DNA from: Pseudomonas rhizoryzae
GTDB lineage: Bacteria; Pseudomonadota; Gammaproteobacteria; Pseudomonadales; Pseudomonadaceae
Direction: 5' to 3'
DNA length: 64,000 nucleotides
NCBI RefSeq assembly: GCF_005250615.1
Contig: NZ_SULM01000006.1
Location: 124,001-188,000, forward strand
Shown here: positions 48,291-56,168 of the stretch, one piece after another
How positions within the stretch are numbered: position 1 is the stretch's first letter
Layout of the letters: each line of letters starts with the position of its first letter
Program-made: the position numbers and the translations under genes
Notes under the pieces: generated by a model
The model's input: only the letters and a program-made list of their open reading frames with translations
What the model was told of the DNA's origin: nothing
Databases searched by the model: none

Positions 48291-49264
48291 CAGTTACCTG
48301 CCTTGCGCGACAGCTGGGTCAACATCAGACGGGCCGCCAGCAGCACGATGAAAGTCACCACGAAGAGCAGGAAGCCCAGGGCCAGCAGCGCGGAGCGGTG
48401 CAGGTCGGTGTAGGCCTCGTTGAATTCGTTGGCGATCACCGAGGCGATGGAGCTGCTCGGCATCATCAGCGATACCGAGAACTGATGGGCGTTGCCCAAC
48501 ACGAAGGTCACCGCCATGGTCTCGCCGAGGGCGCGGCCCAGGCCGAGGAAGGCACCACCGACCACCGCCGAGCGGGTGTAGGGCAGCACGATGTCCCAGC
48601 AGACTTCCCAGGTGGTGGAGCCCAGCGCATAGGCCGATTCCTTGAGCTGGGGCGGCACGCTGCGGAACACCTCGTACATCACCGAGGTGATGAAGGGCAG
48701 GATCATGATCGCCAGGATGATACCGGCGGTGAGCATGCCGATCCCCAGTGGCGGTCCCTGGAACAGGGCGCCGATGATCGGGATGGCACCCAGGTAGTCG
48801 TTGATGAAGGGCGAGATGTGCGCGGCCATGAAAGGACCGAAGACGAACAGGCCCCACATGCCGTAGATGATCGAGGGGATACCGGCCAGCAGTTCGACTG
48901 CGGTGGCCACCGGGCCGCGCAGCCACAGCGGCGCGATCTCAGACAGGAACAGGGCGATGCCGAAGCTGGTGGGCACGGCCAGCACCAGGGCGATCAGCGA
49001 GGTCATCAGGGTGCCGTAGATGGGCACCAGGGCGCCGAATTTCTCGGCCCCGACGTCCCACTCGGTGGAGGTCAGGAAACTCAGGCCAAAGGTCATGAAG
49101 GCCTGGCGACCGCCCCAGAGGGTGGACAGGGCTGCCCCGACCAGCACCAACAGAACCAGCAGTGCGGCGGAGAACAGCAGGCGCCGGAACCAGGTGTCCG
49201 CGCGAGTATCCCGGCGGATACGCTCTTCCTGAGCGGCCGAAAGGGGAAGGGTTTGATCGGTCAT
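48290..49264 (-). CDS. pstC: phosphate ABC transporter permease PstC
   Basis: 324 residues with six membrane segments after a cytoplasmic N-terminus. Characteristic blocks: LAGIPSIIYGMWGLFVFGPF, LKESAYALGSTTWEVCWDIV and LGRALGETMAVTFVLGNAH. Standard PstC length; the main P. aeruginosa PstC is about twice as long, so this may be a different Pst type. Second gene after pstS across a 79-bp gap. Confidence 0.95.
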   Translation of the reverse strand: MTDQTLPLSAAQEERIRRDTRADTWFRRLLFSAALLVLLVLVGAALSTLWGGRQAFMTFGLSFLTSTEWDVGAEKFGALVPIYGTLMTSLIALVLAVPTSFGIALFLSEIAPLWLRGPVATAVELLAGIPSIIYGMWGLFVFGPFMAAHISPFINDYLGAIPIIGALFQGPPLGIGMLTAGIILAIMILPFITSVMYEVFRSVPPQLKESAYALGSTTWEVCWDIVLPYTRSAVVGGAFLGLGRALGETMAVTFVLGNAHQFSVSLMMPSSSIASVIANEFNEAYTDLHRSALLALGFLLFVVTFIVLLAARLMLTQLSRKAGN

Positions 49265-49343
49265 GGTGATTTCCGGTCAGCAGATCGGGATGCGCGAAGC
49301 CGCCCAGGGCCCCTGAGGGATCCCGGACGGCAGGCGGTCTTGC

Positions 49344-50357
49344 TTACTTCTTGAAATCGCTAGCCCAGTAGCCTTCGATCTGCTTGACCAGGGTCTCGGG
49401 AACCGGCACGTAGTCCAGCGCCTCGGCTTCTTTCTGGCCATGATCCAGCGCCCACTTGAAGAACTCGAAGGCGACCTTGCTGCGCTCTTCGTTCTTCGGA
49501 TCCTTGTACATCACGATCCAGGTGGTGGCGGTGATCGGCCAGGCATCGGCGCCCGGAGCGTTGGTCATCAGCAGGTTGAAGTCCTTGGCGTTCTTCCAAT
49601 CGGCGGTGGCGGCAGCGGCCTGGAAGCTCTTCGAGTCGGGCTCGACGAACTTGCCGGCAGCGTTCTTCAGCTCCACGTGGGCCATCTTGTTGGTCAGCGC
49701 ATAGGCGTACTCGACGTAGCCGATGGAGCCCTTGATCTGCTTCACGTAGGCGGCGATACCCTCGTTACCCTTGCCACCCACACCGACCGGCCAGTTGACG
49801 GTGGTGCCGAAGTTGAACTTCTCCTTCCACTCCGGGCTGACCTTGGACAGGTAGTTGGTGAAGTTGTAGGAGGTGCCCGAGCCGTCCGAACGACGGACCA
49901 CGGTGATGGCAGTGTCGGGCAGCTTCATGCCGGGGTTCAGCGCGGCGATGGCCGGGTCGTTCCAGGTCTTGACCTCACCCATGAAGATCTTGGCCAGCAG
50001 CGGGCCGTCCAGCTTCAGCTTGCCGGGTTCGACGCCATCCACGTTCACCACCGGCACGATACCGCCGATGATGGTCGGGAACTGGCCGAGGCCGCCCTTC
50101 TGCAGGTCTTCGGTGCTCATGGGGGCGTCGGTGGCGCCGAAGTCCACGGTGGCCGCCTTGATCTGGGCGATGCCGCCGCCGGAACCGATGGACTGGTAGT
50201 TGACGCGGTTACCGGTCTTCTCGCTGAAGGTCTGCGACCACTTCGACAGGACCGGGTACACGAAGCTCGACCCTGCGCCCGTGATATCCACGGCGTGAGC
50301 GGCGGTGCTCAGGCAAAAGGCCGACAACAACAGGGAGAGGCTGAACGTGCGTTTCAT
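49344..50357 (-). CDS. pstS: periplasmic phosphate-binding protein PstS
   Basis: 337 residues from ATG 50357 (GGAG upstream). Signal peptide ends near AAHA-VDITGAG. Phosphate-binding residues lie in GAGSSFVYPVLSKW, SIGSGGGIAQIKAATVDFGA and RRSDGSGTSYNFTNYLSK. It delivers inorganic phosphate to PstCA. A Pho box lies 51-68 bp upstream of the start, so PhoB control is likely. Confidence 0.96.
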   Translation of the reverse strand: MKRTFSLSLLLSAFCLSTAAHAVDITGAGSSFVYPVLSKWSQTFSEKTGNRVNYQSIGSGGGIAQIKAATVDFGATDAPMSTEDLQKGGLGQFPTIIGGIVPVVNVDGVEPGKLKLDGPLLAKIFMGEVKTWNDPAIAALNPGMKLPDTAITVVRRSDGSGTSYNFTNYLSKVSPEWKEKFNFGTTVNWPVGVGGKGNEGIAAYVKQIKGSIGYVEYAYALTNKMAHVELKNAAGKFVEPDSKSFQAAAATADWKNAKDFNLLMTNAPGADAWPITATTWIVMYKDPKNEERSKVAFEFFKWALDHGQKEAEALDYVPVPETLVKQIEGYWASDFKK

Positions 50358-50407
50358 TGGTTGCTCCATTACCTTAGTGAGGGCTGGCGCTAGGCTATTG
50401 CCGAAAT

Positions 50408-50425
50408 GTGACAATTAAATGTCAG
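50408..50425 (-). promoter_or_regulatory. Pho box (PhoB operator) of pstS
   Basis: Read leftward: CTGACAT-TTAA-TTGTCAC, two 7-mers with a 4-bp AT spacer. Against the consensus CTGTCAT-N4-CTGTCAT there are one and two mismatches. Location just upstream of pstS supports it. Confidence 0.82.
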
Positions 50426-50751
50426 GCCCATGGCGAAACGAGGACGGCACAGCGCCATCATCGTGACCTGCTCATCACGACCAGGCTCCTGCCCGTCGGC
50501 CCTGCCCGTTATTGCCCTCTCCGACGACCGCTCTACGGGCGACTTCCACCGACTCAAGCGCGACATCCCATCCGCCGCCTGCCCGCCCCAGAATGACCGC
50601 CGCGACCTCCTTGCCAGCCAGTAAAACGAGGCGCCATGCGGTATGCGCGGCTGGTGTCACTGCCGAGCCGAAGCGTACCGCCGGCAGATTTAGCCAAGGC
50701 TATATATATTAGAACTATCTACAAGATAGACTTTCTCTATCCGGCTAGGTA

Positions 50752-50875
50752 AGGTGGCGGCCTCTTTGGGGAGTAGCCTGCTTCCGCCGCGGCGGAAAGC
50801 GTCCTGGTCAACATACTCGGCAACCGCCGTGGTCAGGACAGCCAGTCAGGGTTGGCGAGACCAGAGGCATCACCG
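50752..50875 (+). promoter_or_regulatory. yybP-ykoY manganese riboswitch upstream of mntP
   Basis: The leader has the class's conserved parts in order: GGGGAGTAGCCTGCTTCCGC at about 50768, AAAGCGTC, GGTCAACATACTCGGC near 50807, and GGTTGGCGAGACCAGAGGCA near 50850. The GGGGAGTA and ACATACTC strands pair as the P1/P2 core. Mn2+ binding normally turns on MntP or Alx exporters. A 15-bp palindrome CTATCT-ACA-AGATAG at 50715-50729 lies upstream, perhaps a metalloregulator or promoter element. Exact boundaries are approximate. Confidence 0.92.
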
Positions 50876-50932
50876 TGCCATACCGGGCGTGCGGGGATGT
50901 CTTATGGATCGAGCCCGGTTGGCGCTGTCACG

Positions 50933-51505
50933 ATGAATCCCGCTTCCCTGATGTTCCTGGCCTTCGCCATGTCCACCGATGCCTTCGCCGCCGCCGTCGG
51001 CAAGGGCGCCAGCCTGCACAAGCCCTGCCTGCGCGAAGCCCTGCGCACCGGCGCCATCTTTGGTGTAATCGAAGCCATCACCCCGGTGATCGGCTGGGCC
51101 GTGGGCCTCACCGCTGCCCAGTACGTGCAACCCTGGGATCACTGGATCGCCTTCACCCTGCTCACCGTTCTAGGCCTGCGCATGATCTGGGCCGGCTTCG
51201 GCGCGCCCGATGCCGAAGAAGAAAAACCTCGCCAGCACTCCTTCCTGCTGCTCGCCCTCACCGCCGTGGCCACCAGCATCGACGCCCTCGCCGTGGGCGT
51301 GGGCCTGGCCTTCATCGACGTCAACATCGTCACCGCCGCCCTAGCCATCGGTCTCGCCACCATGGTCATGGTGACCACCGGCGTGATGCTGGGGCGGGTG
51401 ATGGGCAATCTGGTCGGCAAGCGCGCGGAAATGCTCGGCGGCGTGGTGCTGATCGTGATCGGCATCGCCATCCTCCACGAGCACCTGGCGGCCGTCGCCT
51501 CCTGA
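50933..51505 (+). CDS. mntP: manganese efflux pump MntP
   Basis: 190 residues from ATG 50933. Six membrane segments in two repeats. The acidic motifs [14 protein letters not shown] and [16 protein letters not shown] are the paired Asp-containing signatures of MntP. It expels Mn2+ across the inner membrane. The yybP-ykoY element upstream makes its control by manganese very likely. Confidence 0.96.
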   Translation: MNPASLMFLAFAMSTDAFAAAVGKGASLHKPCLREALRTGAIFGVIEAITPVIGWAVGLTAAQYVQPWDHWIAFTLLTVLGLRMIWAGFGAPDAEEEKPRQHSFLLLALTAVATSIDALAVGVGLAFIDVNIVTAALAIGLATMVMVTTGVMLGRVMGNLVGKRAEMLGGVVLIVIGIAILHEHLAAVAS

Positions 51506-51547
51506 CGGCGCCGTGGTTGTAGCGGGGCTCACTCGCCCCTCTGCACG

Positions 51548-51694
51548 CTAGGTTCTGTACGAAAAATGCCTGCGCTCGGTGATGCTTCGTTGAAAAGCGC
51601 TTCGGAATGCTCATTTACCGCTCGTAAACTCCGCTTCCTCAGCGCTTTTCGCCTCGCCTGACCGTCGCTCGGCGACTTTTAGTACAGAACCTAG
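51548..51694. mobile_element. MITE-like element flanked by CTAG duplications
   Basis: A 139-bp non-coding palindrome-like element is bounded by GTTCTGTAC at 51552-51560 and its complement GTACAGAAC at 51682-51690. CTAG lies directly outside each end (51548-51551 and 51691-51694), as a 4-bp target duplication. Internal arms (GAAAAGCGCT near 51592 and AGCGCTTTTC near 51640) are also inverted. No transposase. CTAG duplications are typical of IS5-type elements, so it may be mobilised by one elsewhere. The right CTAG supplies the stop codon of the cytochrome b561 gene. Confidence 0.82.
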
Positions 51695-52233
51695 AGCATG
51701 CGTTTGAGGGTGTCGTCGCGCCGGATCAGGTGGTGCCACAGCGCGGCCAGCACATGCAGGCCGATCACCCAATAGAAGGCCTGGCCCAGCCAGACGTGCA
51801 CGCCCTTGAGCGACTTGGCCAGTTCCGGGTTCACGGCGAAGGGCGACGGTAGCGCCCAGGTGCTGGACGGAATCTTCACCGCACCGATGGTCAGCCAGAC
51901 GGTGAACAGCCCGAGCAGCGGCTGGGCCAGCAGGAAGCCGTAGAGGGCGTAGTGGGTCAGCCGGCCGACCGCCTCCAGGCTCGCGGCCAGCGGCGGGGTG
52001 ATCGGCGGCACCGGATGCCGGTGGCGCACCCAGAGGCGCGGCAGTACCAGCAGCAGAACCAGCAAGCCCACCCAGAAATGACTGAGCACCACCCACTGGC
52101 GTTCCAACGAGCCGCGCTCGAACTGGCCCCGATTGGTGATCAGCACATAGGCCAGGATCACCAGCAGGGCCATGAGCCAATGCAGCAGCCGTGCGCTGCG
52201 CGCATAGCGGGAAACGGAAAAAGCGGTGGGCAT
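51691..52233 (-). CDS. cytochrome b561 family protein
   Basis: 180 residues from ATG 52233 (AAGGA upstream). Four membrane helices with the four heme-ligand histidine regions: ARLLHWLMALLV, VVLSHFWVGLL, GRLTHYALYGFL and KGVHVWLGQAFYWVIGLHV. It is a di-heme, YodB/CybB-like inner-membrane electron carrier. Its TAG stop lies in the CTAG target copy of the adjacent MITE, so the element landed exactly at the gene's end without changing the protein. Confidence 0.9.
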   Translation of the reverse strand: MPTAFSVSRYARSARLLHWLMALLVILAYVLITNRGQFERGSLERQWVVLSHFWVGLLVLLLVLPRLWVRHRHPVPPITPPLAASLEAVGRLTHYALYGFLLAQPLLGLFTVWLTIGAVKIPSSTWALPSPFAVNPELAKSLKGVHVWLGQAFYWVIGLHVLAALWHHLIRRDDTLKRML

Positions 52234-52313
52234 GGCAAAGTCCTTGCGCGATGAAAGGAAAAGGCGCCGGCAGTGTAGCGGCGCCTGCACTCTAGAAGTA
52301 TGCCCCGCCGGCG

Positions 52314-53987
52314 CTAGCCACAGGGGTTCTCCGGGGTATCCAGCAGTAAGGTGCTCAGTTGCTGCGGCGGCTGATGCACCAGGCCGGTGGGCGACTCGCA
52401 GACCCGTTGCACGAAGTTGTCGCTGAACAGCAGCTTGCCGTGGACGAAATGCTCGTCCGGACGGCGATTGGGATTGTCGATGCGGGTACCCAGGCGCTCC
52501 GCCAGCCAACTACCGGCTTCGTAATGGCTGATCCAGCGCTCGCCCTGCAGACTGGCCAGGGCAGTGGCCGGGGCGTCCCGCGCCACCACGATCACTGGCA
52601 CGTCGCTGACCTCGGGCACCAGATCGTTGTGGCCCCAGTGGCCGCCCTCCCCCAGCCGCTGGCCATGATCGCCGGTGATGATCAGGTAGCGCTCGCCCTC
52701 CAGACGGTCGAAATCGGCGAGGATCTCGGCGAGCAGGCCATCCAGGTAATGCAGCGAATTGTCATAGGCGTTGGCTTGACCTTCCACTCCCTCGTCCGAC
52801 CAGGGCGGCGGGGTGGTTTCGTGGCGGTAGTTCTGCGCATAGGGCAGGTGCGCGGTGCGCAGGTTGAGCACCACGAAGTTGCGCGCCGCCCAGCGCTGCT
52901 CGTCGAGGATCTCCAGCAGGGCGCGATCCTGGCGTTGCAGGAAGCGCAGCGGATGGTCCTCGCGGGTGATGGAGACGTCCAGGTGGCGACTGCCCAGGTG
53001 CGCCAGCAGCTTGGACTCCTGGGCCGACAGCCAATGGGTACGAAAACCCGCGGCCTGGGCGAAGCGGAACAGGTTGATGTCACCGGTACGCAGGCGCTGG
53101 TCCTGGCCCGGCTCGCGGATCGGATTGAGCAGATAGGGCAGGCTCACGTCGGTGGCCACCCCCGCCGCCACGCCGGGACGGATCAGCGTCTGCGGATTTC
53201 CTTGCAGGTAGGCCGATAGCTTAGGGGTGGTATTACGCTCATAGCCAAAGGCCCCCAGGCGGTCGCTGCGTAGCGAATCGGCCACCACCAGCCAGACGTG
53301 CCGCGCCGTACTGGGCACCGGGACCAGTCCATAAGGCGCATAGGCCGTCGGCGGCAGGCTGACGTCGTCGCGTCCGGCCAGGCGTACCGCCCAGGCGGAA
53401 AAGGCATTCAGGCTGTTGTGCAGGCCACTGCGACTCGGGCTGGGCACGAAGGCATCGAGATTGCGGTAGGTGGCGCGATAGGGCTTGGACAGTAGCACGG
53501 CAGCGATCAGCAACAGCGCCCACCGGCTGGCCGGCAAGGGTACCCGTCCCGGCAAGCGGAGATGCAGGGCGATCAGCAGGCCATAGGGCAGCCCGACGCA
53601 GAGCAGCACGGGCCAGTGCTGCGGCAGGCTGACAGCCAGCGTCTGGCGGACCTCGGCGGTATCGCCCAGCAAGGCCTGGATGTCGATGGCGCTGAGTGGC
53701 TCGCCGAAAAAGCTCAGGTTGCCCAGCTGCAGGAGCTGCATCATGGCGAACAGCAGCAGAATCGACGCAGCCAGCCGCGGCAGGTTGCATAGCCAGAGCG
53801 CCAGGCTGAACACCCAGAGCGCCGCGACGTAGCCCACCTCTAGCTCGGCGCGGTTGTTCGGGGTGAAGAGTTGCTGCAGGAAGTCGTCGGTCAGCAGGAG
53901 CAGACAGCTCAGGCTGGCCAGCGCCAGCAGGTTGCGCCAGGGTCGCCAGCCCGTGGCGCGCGGACGGGAAAGCTGCGCCAGCAGCAT
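52314..53987 (-). CDS. phosphoethanolamine-transferase-like sulfatase-fold membrane protein
   Basis: About 557 residues from ATG 53987. Four or five N-terminal membrane segments (to about residue 170) precede a periplasmic alkaline-phosphatase/sulfatase-fold domain. Nucleophile region VVADSLRSDRLGAFGYERN has Ser238 where EptA/CptA-type enzymes usually carry Thr. The C-terminal metal site is ITGDHGQRLGEGGHWGHND. The family moves phosphoethanolamine or similar groups onto lipid A or other glycans. Substrate here unknown. The direct-repeat operator at 54075-54094 lies 88 bp upstream. Confidence 0.85.
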   Translation of the reverse strand: MLLAQLSRPRATGWRPWRNLLALASLSCLLLLTDDFLQQLFTPNNRAELEVGYVAALWVFSLALWLCNLPRLAASILLLFAMMQLLQLGNLSFFGEPLSAIDIQALLGDTAEVRQTLAVSLPQHWPVLLCVGLPYGLLIALHLRLPGRVPLPASRWALLLIAAVLLSKPYRATYRNLDAFVPSPSRSGLHNSLNAFSAWAVRLAGRDDVSLPPTAYAPYGLVPVPSTARHVWLVVADSLRSDRLGAFGYERNTTPKLSAYLQGNPQTLIRPGVAAGVATDVSLPYLLNPIREPGQDQRLRTGDINLFRFAQAAGFRTHWLSAQESKLLAHLGSRHLDVSITREDHPLRFLQRQDRALLEILDEQRWAARNFVVLNLRTAHLPYAQNYRHETTPPPWSDEGVEGQANAYDNSLHYLDGLLAEILADFDRLEGERYLIITGDHGQRLGEGGHWGHNDLVPEVSDVPVIVVARDAPATALASLQGERWISHYEAGSWLAERLGTRIDNPNRRPDEHFVHGKLLFSDNFVQRVCESPTGLVHQPPQQLSTLLLDTPENPCG

Positions 53988-54074
53988 CAGTGGGCTCCGC
54001 GCGAAGGGGTGCGGGGGCAAAGGTGAGCGGACATGACCGGACTCCAGCGACGGGAAGCCGCCACCCTGAGCGGT

Positions 54075-54094
54075 GAACCTTAATGCAGTCTTAG
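54075..54094 (-). promoter_or_regulatory. direct-repeat operator, copy 1 (OmpR/PmrA-type)
   Basis: Read leftward: TAAGACT-GCAT-TAAGGTT, two 7-mers 11 bp apart, the layout recognised by OmpR-family dimers such as PmrA. An almost identical site (one base different across 18) is at 56056-56075. It lies between the phosphoethanolamine-transferase-like gene and the divergent CDF exporter gene. Confidence 0.65.
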
Positions 54095-54235
54095 TGGCTA
54101 ATCTGCAGTTACAGATGACCGTTTGGTCTACGGAGGAAGACAGCCCCTTGACCCTGAAGTAACTACAGACTTCACCCTAATCAGAAGAGCGGCTTACCGC
54201 CTGTTTCATTCTTTTCGTCCAGAGAGGCCCTATCG

Positions 54236-55204
54236 ATGAGTGGCTCCGCCCATCACCACGATCACGATCACGATCACGATCACGATCACGATCATCAGCA
54301 TGGCCACGGACACGACCATGGCCACTCCCATGCCCCACGGGTGACGGCGGCCAACGAACGCAAGCTCAAGCTGGTGTTCGGGCTGACCTTGGTTTACGCC
54401 ATCGTCCAGGCCCTGGGTGGCTGGTGGGCCGGCTCGCTGGCGCTGATCGCCGATTCCGGCCACATGGTCTCGGATGCGGCGGCGCTGCTGCTGGCGCTGG
54501 TGGCCTACCGTGTCGCGGCCAAGGCGGCCAACGCGCGCTTCACCTATGGCTTCCACCGGGTGCGGATTCTGGCGGCGCTGACCAACGGCGTCGCCCTGCT
54601 CCTGCTGGTGCTGTGGATCGGCTGGGAGGCGATCACGCGGCTGCGCGAACCGACCGAGGTACTGTCGGGGCCCATGCTGGTAGTGGCGGTGCTCGGCCTG
54701 TTGGTCAATATCGTCGGCTTCCTGGTACTCAATGGCGGGCACAAGGACGACAGCAACCTGCGCGGCGCCCTGCTGCACGTGGCCGGCGATCTGCTGGGCT
54801 CGGTGGGTGCCATCCTCGCCGCCCTGGGCATCCTCTGGACCGGCTGGAACTGGCTCGATCCGGCGCTATCGCTGCTGGTCGCCTTGCTGATCGTCAAATC
54901 GGCCTGGGGCCTGGTACGCGATGCTGCCGCGGTGCTGCTGCAGGCCGCGCCCCGGGAATTCGACACGGCCGGCGCCACGGCGGCGGTCCGCGCCCTGCCC
55001 GAGGTAGCCGAGGTCGGCCATCTGCACGTCTGGACGCTGACCGACGAAACCCGCATCGCCACCCTGCACATCACCCCGGCACCGGGCAGCGATCCGCTGC
55101 GGCTGCCGACGCTGGTAGGCGATTTGCTGCGCAGCCAGCATGGCCTGCAACACGTGACGGTGCAGGTGGATCCGCCGGGTACCCTCGACGCGCACTGCGC
55201 CTAG
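54236..55204 (+). CDS. CDF-family zinc/cation exporter (ZitB/CzcD-like)
   Basis: 322 residues. The N-terminus is a metal-binding tract of His-Asp pairs (SGSAHHHDHDHDH and on to GHSHAPRV), encoded by a 6-bp microsatellite at 54257-54292. Six membrane segments follow; metal-site motifs are IADSGHMVSDAAALLLAL (TM2) and LLHVAGDLLGSVGAI (TM5). C-terminal cytoplasmic ferredoxin-like domain from about 240. It exports Zn2+, Cd2+ or Co2+ by proton exchange. Its stop shares a CTAG with the convergent cytochrome gene. Confidence 0.93.
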   Translation: MSGSAHHHDHDHDHDHDHDHQHGHGHDHGHSHAPRVTAANERKLKLVFGLTLVYAIVQALGGWWAGSLALIADSGHMVSDAAALLLALVAYRVAAKAANARFTYGFHRVRILAALTNGVALLLLVLWIGWEAITRLREPTEVLSGPMLVVAVLGLLVNIVGFLVLNGGHKDDSNLRGALLHVAGDLLGSVGAILAALGILWTGWNWLDPALSLLVALLIVKSAWGLVRDAAAVLLQAAPREFDTAGATAAVRALPEVAEVGHLHVWTLTDETRIATLHITPAPGSDPLRLPTLVGDLLRSQHGLQHVTVQVDPPGTLDAHCA

Positions 55205-55749
55205 TCGGGCGTGGACTGGTCGTCGAGCGGGCGGCGGCGACCGGTCAGCATCGACAGGGGCAGGTTGTCGCGCACCCTCAGGCTTTCCACCACGGCCGCC
55301 ACGGCATGCAGGCAGACCAGCGCCAGCAGGGTGTTGGCGAACAGGGCGTGCAGATCCTCCGGCCAGTCGGCGCCCCAGAGGGCGTCCACTTCACGCATGA
55401 GGAATCCGGTCACGCCGAGCGCACCGATGGCGGCCATCATCAACAGCATCACCAGCGCGCCGAGCGGCGAATGACCGAGGCGGTGATAGGGCCGCCGCTG
55501 CCAGAGCGCGCTCAGATGGGCCTCGAGCCGAGCGCGGGTCGGCCAGAAATCGCTCCAGCGCGCGCTGCGTGGACCGATGAAGCCCCACAGCAGCCGCACC
55601 AGGAGCCAGGCGCTGGCGTAGTAGCCGATCCAGCGGTGCCAGAAGGCGCCCTTCTCGTTGAAGAAGTAGTTGGCGAAGAAGGCAGCGGCGACCGACAGAT
55701 GGAACAGCCGCACCAGGGGGTCCCAGAGCCGTACGGTCGCCGCGCTCAT
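55201..55749 (-). CDS. cytochrome b561 / Ni-hydrogenase b-type subunit-like protein
   Basis: 182 residues. ATG 55749 overlaps the PepSY gene stop (TGATG). Four membrane helices with ligand histidines in VRLFHLSVAAAFFANYFFNE, AFWHRWIGYYASAW and DLHALFANTLLALVCLHAV. This type usually passes electrons between quinones and periplasmic partners, often di-heme proteins or PepSY-linked systems. It is the second gene of a two-gene unit with the PepSY protein. Confidence 0.88.
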   Translation of the reverse strand: MSAATVRLWDPLVRLFHLSVAAAFFANYFFNEKGAFWHRWIGYYASAWLLVRLLWGFIGPRSARWSDFWPTRARLEAHLSALWQRRPYHRLGHSPLGALVMLLMMAAIGALGVTGFLMREVDALWGADWPEDLHALFANTLLALVCLHAVAAVVESLRVRDNLPLSMLTGRRRPLDDQSTPD

Positions 55750-56015
55750 CAGCCCTCGACCTCGGTCTTGACCGCCTTGCCGCTCACCGGGTCGTGATAG
55801 ATCTCGACCTTGCGCTTGTCCTTGTCGAAGCCGTAGATCTCGTAGCAGTTGCCCTTGGTGATCTTGAATTTCTTGATCTCGTAACCCTGCTCGCGCAGCT
55901 TGGCCTGGAATTGATCGGCGTTCTGCCACGTCGACTTGTCCGCCTTGGTGCATTGGGGTTCGGCCGCGAGGACCAGCGGGCTCACGAACAACAGGGGAAT
56001 CAGCAGACGGCGCAT
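55749..56015 (-). CDS. PepSY-domain periplasmic protein
   Basis: 88 residues. Signal peptide MRRLLIPLLFVSPLVLA cleaved near LA-AEPQC. The mature part is one PepSY unit: FQAKLREQGYEIKKFKITKG, NCYEIYGFDKDKRKVEIYHD. Two cysteines (in PQCTKAD and GNCYEIYG) could pair. Small PepSY proteins are often sensory or inhibitory partners of neighbouring two-component systems. It is divergent from the response regulator gene and lies behind the second direct-repeat operator. Confidence 0.9.
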   Translation of the reverse strand: MRRLLIPLLFVSPLVLAAEPQCTKADKSTWQNADQFQAKLREQGYEIKKFKITKGNCYEIYGFDKDKRKVEIYHDPVSGKAVKTEVEG

Positions 56016-56055
56016 GTTGGAGCTCCTTGTGTGGGGGAAGCCCAGACTCGGCGCC

Positions 56056-56075
56056 GAACCTTAATGCAATCTTAG
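56056..56075 (-). promoter_or_regulatory. direct-repeat operator, copy 2 (OmpR/PmrA-type)
   Basis: Read leftward: TAAGATT-GCAT-TAAGGTT, 41 bp before the PepSY ATG. With the 54075 copy it defines TAAGRTT/TAAGRCT-N4-TAAGGTT. The response regulator gene begins 94 bp to the right, so autoregulation is also possible. Confidence 0.68.
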
Positions 56076-56168
56076 GACGCAACGCCCGGTAACAGTTGTC
56101 CCAGAGCACGTCGCTCCCTCTGCGGCGATGATGAGCGGCTAACGCTGTAGCCTGTGGAGGAGCACGCC

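Noticed and set aside
50430-50624. 64-codon frame between pstS and mntP
   Set aside because: No family pattern, overlaps the pstS regulatory region, and lacks a ribosome site.
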